Shown one piece after another: positions 21,759-33,117 of a stretch of 64,000 bases of DNA. How positions within the stretch are numbered: position 1 is the first letter of the stretch; each line of letters begins with the position of its first letter. Origin of the DNA: Carposina sasakii (taxonomy: Eukaryota; Arthropoda; Insecta; Lepidoptera; Carposinidae); the NCBI GenBank assembly GCA_014607495.2, contig CP053168.1, positions 186,001 to 250,000 of the forward strand, in the 5' to 3' direction. The notes below the pieces were generated by a model that searched no databases, was not told the DNA's origin, and saw only the letters and a program-made list of their open reading frames with translations. The position numbers were made by a program, and so were the translations under genes.

Positions 21759-21976
21759 GGGTAAAGGGAGGTATGTTGGTGATATAAGTAATTTGGTGAC
21801 ATTTTTTATACTGGCTACCACACAGTTCCCTATGCGATCAGATTCATGAGACAGCGCTAGGTCATTGTTACGAGTGTGAGGAAGATAAATATACATTACG
21901 CGCTCCGCTCTAACGTTCCTATGTTTACTAAACAAACTTTTTTGACAAGTTGGGACCTGCAGCGCCATTGTTCAAT

Positions 21977-22376
21977 GAATGTCGGCTGCGCTTTCGTATT
22001 TTGGATAAAATTAATTTATTTAATTAGTATTTCAAAGTAATTCTTATTCAAATTGTTCAATATACCATATATTACTGAATTAAAGCTATAGTGAAGTCGT
22101 GTCTGTGTCAAAGTAAGTATTTTTTCCTTATATTGTAACCGTTGTTTCTTAGTGTTTTCGTCAAAATGTTGGGTATGTTTTTGAATGGTTAACTTTAGAT
22201 CTATTTTGCGCTTGAATTGAAAATTAATTGGAATAGTCAAGTACACACATCGAAAGGTTTCATTTTCAAATTTAAGTAAAATGGGTTTTCATTTGAATTT
22301 AAAGTAATTTTTTTTTATCGCCAAATTACCTATACATTTTTTTTATCACCAAATTACCTGTTTCTTAGGTTTGGCA
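21977..22376. other. Pogo-B 5' leader
   Basis: Non-coding sequence of Pogo-B downstream of the duplication breakpoint. It ends with the TCGCCAAATTACC/TCACCAAATTACC repeats and a TTTCTTAG acceptor just before the transposase ATG at 22377. Confidence 0.5.
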
Positions 22377-22488
22377 ATGGAAGAAAAGAGAAAATATAGG
22401 AAATATAACCAGCAACAACTTCAAAAAGCTGTCAGTCTTGTTAGAAATGAAGGTAAAACCATATATCAAGCTGCCAAGGACGCAGACG

Positions 22489-22965
22489 CTTATATGGAAT
22501 CTATACCTTCACACAACTCTCATGACGTCAGAGACCGCGTTGCCGTCGGGTATATTTTCAAATCCAGTAAACAAAAATCATTTCAATAAAGCGTACCTTT
22601 ATCTAACATTTGTGACGTCACTGGCGCGAGTTGATATCGGGTATACATTCAGATTTAGTATACGCCCGCGTAAGTATTTTAAAACATACCCGACCGCAAC
22701 GAATCCATCGTTCGGTACTCTTTTGGCACGTTACTATTTAAATCGTTCTATCCTTTGCACCCGCTGGCTGACGCAATATTTTGTTTGTTGCATCATTTTG
22801 TGACCACGTGCGAGTCAGTACTGTTTAAAATGTGATTGAAGATTGTGATTTCAATTGTATTTAATTAAAAAAATTGTCATAAGTGCATAGTACGTTGCGA
22901 AGATTATTATAAAGTGATAACTATATAGTTTGTGATCCTTTTAGCGTAAAAAGTACCTACGAATA
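22489..22965. promoter_or_regulatory. MULE 5' region with subterminal repeats
   Basis: It is non-coding between the left TIR and the transposase ATG. It has GTCGGGTATATTTTCAAATCC near 22547-22567, matching copies near the right end, and a second GGGTATAC-type repeat near 22637-22670. A promoter is presumably here; no clear TATA box was singled out. Confidence 0.45.
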
Positions 22966-25344
22966 ATGATAGATAAAGCCAGTTTAGAGGGTTTTATAAC
23001 CGAACAATGTGGACTTATCGAGAATCTGGATTTTGAATCGGAGGAAAAGTACTCCATGCGATTTAGACTGAAGACTGAACAAAATGAACAACAAGAACGA
23101 TATGTTAAGTTTATCGACGAGTTTGTTCAAAAAATATCAAATTTTACGAACACTAACTGGATAGTTCGAAAGTCATATCCTTCGTTGAAGCGCTTCTTAT
23201 TTCGAAAAACCTATACATGTCAACATTCATCGTTCAATAAAAAATCTGAGAAGTCGTCTCGTGGACAAAACTGTAAGGCTAAAATAGACTTTGTTATCAA
23301 AAAAGTTAACAAGGACACTATTCGAAACGACAAACTGTTGTCGCAAGGGTATAATGTGTTAGTGACCATAGTTTTTGAACACTCTCATCGCGTTTACGTT
23401 GCCGAAGCTTTGAATTTACTAAAATGCAGCCAGGAAACCGAAGAAACTTTTATGAAATATTTTGATAGCGGAATGACACCTTGCGCAGCAATAAATTACA
23501 ACGAATTGAACATACTGGACTCGTTTCAAGATACTGATCTAAATGGAATAGAGATGTTATCAAACTCTCAAATAAATCCCTCCGAAAATCATGTGTACTA
23601 CATGTACAATAAATGGCGTACTGAAAAGTATGGCGACCGTAATGAATGCAATCTCCCCGAAATCATACAAGCGAAAATTGAGAGTTTAAATAAAAAAGGC
23701 TACTCGATACTGTTAAAACAAAATCCCAGGATTATCGTGATAATTACTCCTATTATGAAACGAGTTTTTCTGTCTACTGCATATGAGAATATGATTTTTG
23801 TAGACACAACATCATCGTGTGACCAGACAAGTTCTGCGATTACTCTAGTTTTTACACATCACAAAATCGGTGGGCTTCCATTGGCATGTGCTATACATAC
23901 TGAGCAAAATGAGTCCAATTACACGATGGTTTTTGCCGCTATAAAAGAAGCTGTAGAAAAGAACGAGGCGGGTAAAAAATTAGAACCGGATATTGTTATG
24001 ACGGACGATTCTACTGCCGAACGAAATGCTTTGAGAACTATTTTTCCAAATGCTCGATTACTATTATGCGCATTCCATGTTTGCCAAGCCTTTTGGCGTT
24101 GGCTTTGCGTTGCAGATCACAAGGTTGACATAATGAAAAGACAGTCCATCATGACACGATTTCGAAATATTCTTTTTATAACTGATCCAGAAGAAGCAGT
24201 AAAATTGTATGAGGAATTGACAAGTGACGAGTATGTTAAGACGATGCCAGCTCTATTAAATCATCTGAGTAACTTATGGAAACGCCGGCCTGAATGGTGT
24301 GTCTCTGATAGGTTGGATTTACTTACGCGAGGAAACAACACCAACAACATAACAGAAGCATCTATACGCATTCTTAAAGACGTCATACTCCAGCGATGTA
24401 AAGCATTTAATGCTTGCGCATTAGTAGATTTCATAACGTCCATTTTTGAAAATTATTTTATGCGTCGCATTGTTTCTTACGCCAACACGCGAAAAACCAA
24501 GGATTCCATATATGCAATGTTCATGAAGACTGCTCGAAATATTAAAAATATATCTAAAGTCAACGATAATGAGTACAGTGTGGAATCAGAGACAAGCCCA
24601 AATACTTTTTACACTGTGAGAGCCGATTTAGCCGTTTGCGACTGTGACGCTGGAAAATGTGGAAAATTCTGCAAGCACCTGTGTAGCATTGAGCAAAACT
24701 TTGGAGTTATATTTCCCAATTCTCCTCGGCTGTCTATTCAAGATAGAATGTCACTCGCAAGAATCGCGACGGGGGATGAGATTAATGAAAATTTCTACAT
24801 GAATATGATAGATTTGGATCAAACACCGAACAATGATTTGGATTCGATAGGACCGCAGTGCTCTTCCTCTAATACACAAGAGCCGATACAGGTAGTACCA
24901 CAGTCCTCTTCCTCCGATACACAAGAGCCGATACAGGATGTTGCCAATTCTTCATCTTACAAGCAACAGGTTGCTGTAGAATTCCCTCACCAATATAAAA
25001 ATGCACTCGCAGAGTTTAAGACTGAAGTACAACGCTTCACAAAGTTATTTGAAACAAACCCCACTGTCCACAATCTAAGAGCACTGGGAAAATTCACAAA
25101 TATAATCAAAAAAATTAATACATCAGAGCAAGGACAAAACTTTATTTTAAATCAGATAATAACAAGGCGTGTACCAAGGAAAATTAAAGTTCAAAGCACA
25201 GCGCTGAGTAGACGTAAAGACAGAGGAATAGGAAAGACCAAGTCTAGGATTCAAGCTGGGCGGCCGTCTAATACAGAACGCAGAACTAAACGAAAGCATA
25301 ACTTAGGCCAGAATGTTAAAATGAATGTCCGTAATGCGCGCTAA
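22966..25344 (+). CDS. MULE transposase with zinc finger and SWIM domain, intact
   Basis: A single 792-aa frame from ATG at 22966. The N-terminus has a Cys/Cys/His-His region (CQHSSF, GQNCKAKIDF, FEHSHR) like FAR1/WRKY-type fingers of MULEs. The MULE core follows with the first Asp in MIFVDTTSSCD (about residue 279), the second in DIVMTDDSTAERN (about 345) and a candidate Glu in NITEASIRILKD (about 463). A SWIM finger, VCDCDAGKCGKFCKHLCS, lies near 558. The C-terminus is Ser/Gln-rich with a repeated SSSNTQEPIQ/SSSDTQEPIQ unit and a basic tail. MULE transposases cut out and reinsert the element with 9-bp duplications, which is what the flanks show. No stops or frame breaks: possibly active. 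Confidence 0.92.
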   Translation: MIDKASLEGFITEQCGLIENLDFESEEKYSMRFRLKTEQNEQQERYVKFIDEFVQKISNFTNTNWIVRKSYPSLKRFLFRKTYTCQHSSFNKKSEKSSRGQNCKAKIDFVIKKVNKDTIRNDKLLSQGYNVLVTIVFEHSHRVYVAEALNLLKCSQETEETFMKYFDSGMTPCAAINYNELNILDSFQDTDLNGIEMLSNSQINPSENHVYYMYNKWRTEKYGDRNECNLPEIIQAKIESLNKKGYSILLKQNPRIIVIITPIMKRVFLSTAYENMIFVDTTSSCDQTSSAITLVFTHHKIGGLPLACAIHTEQNESNYTMVFAAIKEAVEKNEAGKKLEPDIVMTDDSTAERNALRTIFPNARLLLCAFHVCQAFWRWLCVADHKVDIMKRQSIMTRFRNILFITDPEEAVKLYEELTSDEYVKTMPALLNHLSNLWKRRPEWCVSDRLDLLTRGNNTNNITEASIRILKDVILQRCKAFNACALVDFITSIFENYFMRRIVSYANTRKTKDSIYAMFMKTARNIKNISKVNDNEYSVESETSPNTFYTVRADLAVCDCDAGKCGKFCKHLCSIEQNFGVIFPNSPRLSIQDRMSLARIATGDEINENFYMNMIDLDQTPNNDLDSIGPQCSSSNTQEPIQVVPQSSSSDTQEPIQDVANSSSYKQQVAVEFPHQYKNALAEFKTEVQRFTKLFETNPTVHNLRALGKFTNIIKKINTSEQGQNFILNQIITRRVPRKIKVQSTALSRRKDRGIGKTKSRIQAGRPSNTERRTKRKHNLGQNVKMNVRNAR

Positions 25345-27365
25345 ATTAGTATTTTTAATTTTATAATTACCTATTTTTAAAGTAACTAATAAACGTTTTT
25401 TATCCACTTTTGTTCTCGTATAATTTACCTCAATCTCTAACCTATAAAATAAACGTCCCTTTATCTGATACCGACCCGAACGAATGTTGCGGTTGGGTAT
25501 ATTTTGAAATCCTTAACACGACGGTTCACATTTTTAAAGAATGCTCAAAACGAATGTTGCAGTCGGGTATATTTTAAAATCCTCAACAAGGCGGTACATA
25601 TTTTTATGGTATACCCGAACTCAACACTATAGAGCGTTGTGTGAAGGTATAGATTCCATATAAGCGACGCAGACGTCCCATGGAGCACCTTGAAAAGTTA
25701 CCTTGGAAATGAAGAGGATTCGGTAAGAAAAATGGGGAGGCCCTATGCACTGCCTTGCGATCTAGAGCTAAAACTTTACAATTATATTATAGAAATGCAA
25801 GAATTGGGTTTCGGACTGACTGTTTATCAAATTAGAAAATATGCGTATGATCTTGCTGAAGCAGCTGGTCGAGAGAACTTTTTGCCATCGGCTAATCGTA
25901 TTGCAAGTAAATGGTGGTGGAATAGTTTTAAGAGCAGGTATAATTTATGTTTACGTGTGCCAGAAAATCTTTCAGCCTACAGGGCTTCTATGGCTAACGA
26001 AACAATGGTCAAAGACTTCTTTTCTAAACTAGATGATGTTCTCACGAAACTCAATATCAAAAATAAATCTCATCTTATCTGGAATTGTGATGAGACTGGA
26101 TTATCGTATGTTGTTAAACCATCGAAAGTTGTCACTGGAATTGGTAAGAAATACGTGTACAAAAGATCCTACGCTGAGCGTGGACAAACACAAACAATGA
26201 TGGCATGTGTATGTGCCGATGGAACATGGATTCCCCCGATGATAATCTTTAAAGGTGTTAGATGGAATGATACACTCAAAAATGATGCTCTACCCAACGC
26301 TCTTATTAAACTATCTCCCAAAGGGTGGATCAATTCCGATTTATTTCTGGAATGGTTAAATTTTTTCATAACTGCCATACCACCTGAACGTCCAGTAGTC
26401 CTCTTGATGGATTCACATTCTGCACATGTTGGAGCAGAAGTTCTTAAGCTTGCAAAAGAGAACCAAATATATTTATTTACATTCCCAGCTCATTGCACAC
26501 ATCTTTTGCAGCCTCTTGATGTAGGTCTATTCAAGCCTCTTAAAAGTTACTGGCGCGATAGCATGAATAGATACTTGAACAATAACCCTACAGACGCTCC
26601 AAATCGCAGTAACTTTAATTCCATCTTGAATCCGGCATTTATAAGCGCATTCACGAAAAAAAATATAGAAAACGCTTTTAAAAAAACTGGCATATGCCCA
26701 TTAGATGGCAGTGTTATTGCTGAGGAAGCATTACGACCTTCTGCTTTGACTAACACAGATCCTGCTACAGCTCCAGCTACAGGTCCCGCTACCACGGCTT
26801 CAAATAACACAACACCTAATAGTTCTTCAGGTCTTCAACGCACGGTGGAACAAATTTTAGAAACACCCAAAGCTTCAAAACGCCCAGAGAAAGTAAGAAA
26901 AAGAGATTCCAGTGCCAAATGCTTAATACCGACTAATGCAGATTTAAATGAAAATCAATTACAGGAAAATCTTCAGCCTCAACCTTCGACATCTGGCAAA
27001 TCTGCCCCAAAAACAAAAAAAAGCAAAACGCAAGAGATAGAAAATGATTGGGAATGTGGATTGTGTGGAGTCTTGTACTCTACTGATGTGAAAAAAAGAA
27101 ATGGAGCGAAATGGATCCAATGTTCCTATTGTCTGACGCCTTACCATGAAATTTGCGCATCTATCGAAGATGCTGATCCTGAGGAACACCTGTATTATAG
27201 ATGCGATCGTTGCCTAGAATAATGTACTAAAGATCATATATATATATTATTTAATTTTCAAGTACAAAATATGTATTTTAGAGTAGTATCACCAAATTAC
27301 CTACCTACTATCACCAATCTACCGAACTCTGTCACCAAGTTACCTTTAACCCTTATTCAAATATT

Positions 27366-27739
27366 GGGAAATTATTCCCCACTTGACAGTACCGTAATAT
27401 TTCTTTATTATTTCTTTACTGGTAACTCTAATCAGTACCAATCCAGGAACAAAATAATTTTACACACTTTTTAAATATTTTACTTGGCAACATTTTGGAC
27501 AAAATTGCGTAATGTCATCGTATGTCAATGTCAAAGTCACAATTTGAATTTTTTGGTGCACAAAACCGGTTCTCGCAGGACTTTCGAAAATTTTTGTAGA
27601 AAAAAAATCTGGTAAGTACATAAACAATATATTGATGTAAACTAGACTTATTTTCTGAATGCTTTTTACGGTTTCTGTGCTTTTTGCACTGATATTTCTT
27701 GGATTTTATTAGGTTTAATTAGGTGGGAAATAATTTCCC
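27366..27739. promoter_or_regulatory. piggyBac left subterminal palindromes
   Basis: GGGAAATTATTCCC at 27366-27379 and GGGAAATAATTTCCC at 27725-27739 are (near-)perfect palindromes. Matching copies sit near the right end at 35029-35043 and 35079-35093. They are probable binding sites for the transposase or its Cys-rich C-terminal domain. That is inference from position and symmetry. Confidence 0.6.
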
Positions 27740-28910
27740 AATGTTCGTTCCTGCTTTGATAAACATCAGTGTCTTTATATATATATAAAATTGTTTGTCA
27801 GCTGTAATAATAACGGTATAGGAACTTGTAATACGATAGCGAGTAAGTCAAATTAGTGGCTTTTTGCAAAATTGTGACTGCGTTTATCTGATTTCTATGC
27901 TTTATTCCAAACGAAGCCACTTATAAGTTTTAGGACTTTTGTAACTATTTGTGCAATATGCTGATAAAACTACATAATTGCCAACTTTTTATAATTTACT
28001 TTCAGCTATTCAAATATGGACGCAAGAAAGGAACGTAAAGTGCTCGCCAAGAAACTATTAGAAGAGGTGGTACAAAATTTAGACGACTTGTCTGATTTAT
28101 CAGGCTCAGATTCTGAGGATGACTCATGCTTTATCAACAGTATTCATTCTCCTTCCGATAGTTACCTAAATCAGCTCGATGATAACCTAATTGAACAACG
28201 TCTTGAACATATCTTTGGCTTTGGATTGACGGGAGACAAACAAGACCCACCTTCTCCCCTATGCAAACTCAACAGATTTCAACGGATGCCTTACTGACAG
28301 TCTTAGATGAAACATCGCATTTCACAAACACACCAAAAACAGACAACAGTCTTTTGCCAACTCACTTAGGTACTGAAACTGAGCAATGTTATGATCAGCC
28401 TTCTGACGTTCACACATTTAATGAAGTTCAGCAAAATTTTGATGTCATTGATGCCCCCATGGAAGAGTTTTTGGCAGATGATGGGCAAGAGTCTGAAACT
28501 AACAACGAAGTACGCAGAGATCGTTCTCAGCCAAGAGTATGGGAGATAAAATCGGAAACCCATGAAGTTCCTCTTTTCGAAAAACGTTTTAAGCCCAAGG
28601 CTAACGATACTCATAAAACATCACCTCTAAGTATTTTTGAGCGGCTTTTTCCTGATGAACTGATGGTAATAATAGGGTATTACAGTCTATTTCAAAAAGT
28701 GTTTTAATTTAATCTGTTATTGATAAAATACCACAAAAAAATATAAATACATTTTTTTTATTCCATTATTTCATAAAAAACGTGTTTTAATTTTACAATT
28801 CAAATTTGGGCGCGAAAACGCCAATTCTCAGGCCGCCATGTCTGTGACGTCACGGGCATTGTAAACATTACGCTTCGCTGAAAGAAATAAACATATTTTC
28901 GAAATAAATA

Positions 28911-30932
28911 ATGAGTTCTAGTGGCTATAGTCCTTATCATTGGTGTCTTGTGTCTGAATGTAAGAATACAAGTGTTAAAACACCGGAAAAGTTATGGATA
29001 CAAGTGCCAACAGATTTAAAAATGAGAAATACGTGGTTGAAATTAGCACGAAGAGATCCAAAGTCATTGTCCACAAAAACGAAATACTATTTTTGTGAGG
29101 ATCATTTCGATGTAAGTATGCAGTTTAATAGCTCATATAAACATGTGAAAATAAATTCTTGTCATTACAAAACTAATATTTTATAGGTTATGTTTTATAG
29201 TGTTTCATGTAATTTATTTCATGTTGTAGCTGGAAAATGACATGGAGAACTATACACAATTGAAAATAATGGGCTCGGTCAAACGAATTCGCATGAGACC
29301 GAATTGTATTCCATCGAGATTCGATTGTCAGCCAGGGAGAAAACGAACCTTCACTGAAAGTGAACCTCGCGCTGCCTTTATGAAACGGCAAAGACTATCT
29401 ATAATTAAGGAGATTGAAGAGACCACTATTAATGAGACATGTGATACACCATTGTCGTCGTCCAGTGGCCAAGGTGAGTTATTTTAACTGGTCTCTTATA
29501 CTTACCAGTCTCTTGAATGTTGATCAATAGGAAGCTCAGACCAAAAACACAAAGTTTTGCCTAACTGGGAGAAGTAAACATCTTAGATAAAAATAGATAG
29601 CTGTATTATGTACACACATAGCTGATCAGTTTAAAAATTAAATTGGTAGAAATCATTATTAATACCATTTTATTATAATTTCAGATATTCTGACTATTGA
29701 ACATAAGTGTGGTAATGATAAAGCGATCCAAGTAATACCACCACAGGAACATAAGGCAATTCAAGTTAGTCATGTGGCACACTACCGAAGTAAATTTGTA
29801 CAAATTAGTACAAGAAGAAAAAATAGCACAACATCCCCTTTCAAGACAACAGTGTGCACAGCAACTTCACCATTCAAAATGAATATATCCCAAGCAAGCA
29901 CAAGCAAACTATCAGCAAAAAGAAAACTGAACTTTTTTGAGGAAGAGAGTGATGACTCTTTTACACCAGCAACAGAAGGTTCTACAGTTGATTATGAGTC
30001 TTCTCCATACAAAATAAATAGTCAATCGAAGACTACTTCTGATGGGAGTACTTCTCAAGAAGAATTTATAAAACAAAAATTAACCTGGTAGCTACTTTAG
30101 CTAAAGTGAAAAATAAGCCACGATCTTATATTGGAGTACCAAAGGACCTGTATTTTTTTATAGATTTGATTAAAAAACATACCAATATTTCTGAACAAAA
30201 TATTATATTATGTTTAATGAGAATAAAATTAAACAGAACATTTTCTCAATTGGCTGACGATTTTGATCTATCTGTGACTCAAGCAAGCAGTTTATTTTTT
30301 AACAAGATGCCAAGAATTGTAGAGGTGCTCTCACCATTCATTCAACAATTTCCAACAAAAAGTATTAAGCAAAATCTTCCCATTGCTTTTAGACATAAAT
30401 TTAATAAAGTCACTTGCATAATAGATTGCTTGGAAATTGAAATCCAAAAACCGAAAAAGGCTATGTATCAAGCACTAACCTGGTCTGAGTATAAAAAACA
30501 AATACAATTAAATACTTGATAGCTTGTACCCCAGACGGTGTGGTAAGTTTTGTATCAAAAGGATATGCAGGAAGGATAAGCGATGTTAACATAGTTGAGA
30601 ATAGCAAGTTCTTAGATAGCTTGCCACCTAATGCTTGCATTTTAGCTGATAGAGGGTTCAAAAATATTGCACATTACTTGTCATTGAAAGGGTTTACTTT
30701 GATGAGGCCTCCTAGTGTTAGCAGTGGTTGTAAATTATCTAAAGCAGAAGCTCGGTTAACAAAACAAATAGCCAGTCTACGTATTCATGTAGAACGGGTG
30801 ATCCGAAGAGTTAGAGAGTTTGGTATGCTGAAGATGCATTCAGTCGTCAACTCTAATCTTATTGGTATGTTGGATCTTTGTATCACTACAGCTTGTGCTC
30901 TTATTAATTTACAAGATTCTTTGATCAAATAA
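28911..30932 (+). pseudogene. ISL2EU transposase: THAP finger plus DDE_4 core, frameshifted
   Basis: Exon 1 (28911-29111) encodes a THAP C2CH finger (WCLVSECKNTS...WLKLARRD...YYFCEDHFD) and ends at GAT|GTAAGT. Exon 2 (29230-29473) ends AAG|GTGAGT. Exon 3 starts at 29685 after TTTCAG. A disordered, SPFK-containing linker leads to an HTH-like segment (LNRTFSQLADDFDLSVTQAS). The DDE_4 core has Asp motifs in IIDCLEIEI and LADRGFKN and a Glu in RIHVERVIRRVREFG. Frame breaks fall in A runs near 30070-30090 and at 30493-30498. All splice phases are consistent. The family inserts at TA/AT. Confidence 0.85.
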
Positions 30933-31707
30933 TTAATTATTAAACATTAGTGGTAATTTCATCAATAAAAAAGCTAGTATTCAAAATGCTATATTTGAGT
31001 TTCTAACTGCAGCCAGCTGTGTACTAAATGTCATAAAAGGTATAATATTCTAACACTACCGCCTTTCCCTATATGATGGAAAAAGCATCATTTAGTAAAA
31101 AATAATTCTTATTTATTTTCTAATTCATCTGATTTATTAACAAGAAATAGACAAATATACATTTATTGCAATAACTTGTCTGTATTCATCCTAAACAGTG
31201 ATACTGCATTAAAGTGTAGTATGTATGGCACAAAAAATATATAAATTTGCCTTTTTTAACAAAACAGTTACTTATTATCCTATGTATCTTATTATTATCA
31301 GTAACTAATTTTCTAAGTTTAGAAAATAAGTTTTAGATTTTTCTTACTTATAGGATTATTGACTGATATTTTTATGTACATACTAAGGATATAAATAGTC
31401 ATTTGTAGTAGTATATATAATACTTAGAATATAGAAGATTGTATAGTAATTGATTTGATAGATGTTCAGGTAATTTGCACACTGCACATTTGTGATGATA
31501 ATCAAGATGTGACAAAACTTGTACTTAAATATCTTGTATGTAACATTTTTTTTATGTAAATGGACAATTTTTAACTTCAAGATTGGTAATTTGTTAAATA
31601 AAACACTTTTGAATCAACATGGTTATTTTAATTACAACACACACAGCATTTAACATATAAATAAATAAAGTTGAATCCCTGTAAAGGGTCTCCCATATGG
31701 ATTTTTT
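30933..31707. other. ISL2EU convergent intergenic region
   Basis: It is AT-rich sequence between the stops of the two convergent ISL2EU genes. It contains AATAAA-type signals near 30963 and 31597. No further gene is seen. Confidence 0.5.
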
Positions 31708-33117
31708 TTAAGAATCCAACATCACACTTTTATGTAAAATTGGAAATATATTATTTTTCCAAAAAGAAACTACATTATCCAATAACTCGGTAACATAATC
31801 ATGATCGTAATCAATGTTTATTATAGAGACTTCATTATTTTTTTCAAAATCACTGCTTGCTACACAAAAATAACATTTATTTCTATTGGCACAATACATT
31901 TGTATCTGGACTTGTGCATAATATCGAGCTGTAATTACACCATCCTTATCAATATAGTTTAAATGGGTTTTTCTGTGTGACGGGCATTTTATTTCAAATG
32001 TGGTCTTATCATTAATACCGTCTGGGGAGCCAGCAATCATTGGAAATTGCTCTGAAATGTATAGACCACATATGTCTATTTTATTTCCTATAATCTTTTC
32101 AACTGTTTTTCTAAACTTTATCTTCCAGTTTTTTCCCCCTCAATATGGCTGAAGTTTCAGGAATTCTTGCACCCAGTATTATGGCTATCAAAGTCCCATC
32201 GACAGTTTTACATCGACTAACTTCATAGCATTTTGATGCTGTGATCCTGCCATATCTTAGTTCGTGCCACATGCTACTTTTATCTTGGCCTCGTGTTTGT
32301 TTTTCCATGGCTGAGATATTGTTTTTATTGAAAAATATTGATATATTTTTCAGGAAATCGTCACAGTTTTCATGCCCATTATTCATCATAAGGTGGTGAA
32401 GGGATAAAATTGCATTGTGATTAAAGTCCTGCTCATGTCTCAAGAACTGGCATGTTTTAATTTTTCTTTTTTTACAAACTTGCACAAATTCCTTTAACAA
32501 ACTATTATCCGGGATGATGTTCCTCACTTTTCTCTTGGAAATTTCACTTGCTGTGAGTACTTTTATAGAAGATCCTACTTTAGCAAGATTTGATTTACGC
32601 CAGTAACATTCCACTGAAGTACATGATGGATCTTCAGTTCGACGATGTAACCACATCAAAAATGCGACACCGTGCTTGCAGCCACCTTCGGATGCGGGGC
32701 AGTCATGGCACTGAACACTGGTTACACTCTCTTCTGCTTCGTTAACAACAACACTCACTGCATATGGTTTAGAGCGCACTTTGTGTTCAGGGCATATATT
32801 GCACTTGACAATGCAAGTATTTTGATCCCTCTTGAGTTGCACGTAGCCAACGGCATCATCTCCGTAAGATTCTCTACCAGATCTGAAAGGAAATTTTAGG
32901 TTATAATACCTATGATCGCAAAATAAAGCATAATCGTAAAGTTTTGTTGTTATTAAAGGAAAGTTTGTAGTAGGTATATTAATACTTACATAGATGTTTT
33001 GACATTTCTTAATTCCGCAGAACAGAAGTCGGGATTGCAAGCGAAGAATTTCGCCACCATCAATGTATTTATTCGTGGAAGATTAGTACTTTCTGCTTTT
33101 ACAAAGCCGTCTTCCAT
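31708..33117 (-). pseudogene. ISL2EU YqaJ-type nuclease with SWIM-like finger, one frameshift
   Basis: Exon 1 runs 33117-32990 (ATG, MEDGFVKAES...) to a TAT|GTAAGT donor, and exon 2 starts at 32882 after TTTCAG. A SWIM-like CHDCPASEGGCKHGVAF comes first. The YqaJ/lambda-exonuclease-like core follows with SSMWHELRYGRITASKCYEV, then MIAGSPDGI and FEIKCPS, the Asp and Glu-x-Lys metal-site motifs. A single extra T near 32114 shifts the frame just after KKLEDKV, and the downstream part reads on to 31708. ISL2EU elements are known to carry such a nuclease, with an uncertain role in transposition or repair. Confidence 0.8.

Larger units (their letters stand above)
18381..21976 (+). repeat. 3.6-kb tandem duplication, unit 2
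   Basis: It is near-identical to unit 1 over its full length. Clear differences include one extra C near 19096 that frameshifts the transposase copy, a 2-bp loss near 20718 in the MADF exon, an intact PHD end where unit 1 has TAA, and CAG instead of TAG in the LINE RT. Unit 2 leads directly into full Pogo-B, so it keeps the ancestral right-hand context. Confidence 0.92.
22488..25665 (+). mobile_element. MULE (Mutator-like) element inside the Pogo-B HTH
   Basis: Perfect 30-bp inverted ends (GCTTATATGGAATCTATACC...) lie at 22488-22517 and 25636-25665. The 9-bp target duplication GACGCAGAC flanks it at 22479-22487 and 25666-25674, the length expected of MULEs. A subterminal motif of the form TTGCxGTCGGGTATATTTT recurs in the same orientation near 22543, 25492 and 25555. 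The element is 3178 bp with a single long gene and no visible damage. Confidence 0.93.
22377..27222 (+). pseudogene. Pogo-B transposase with PHD-type finger, split by a MULE
   Basis: Part 1 (22377-22487) encodes MEEKRKYRKYNQQQLQKAV and the start of a Pipsqueak HTH, up to KDAD. Part 2 (25675-27222) resumes exactly at the next codon with VPWSTLKSYLG. Skipping the MULE gives a continuous 552-aa frame. Further domains are a CENP-B-like HTH, a DDE_1 core with Asp motifs NCDETG, LLMDSHSAH and QPLDVG, a long Ser/Thr/Pro linker with alternating Ala-Thr repeats, and a C-terminal WECGLCGVLY...CSYCLTPYHEICA...CDRC finger. The only defect I see is the MULE insertion. It is a different subfamily from Pogo-A, since the sequences diverge outside motifs. 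Confidence 0.88.
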
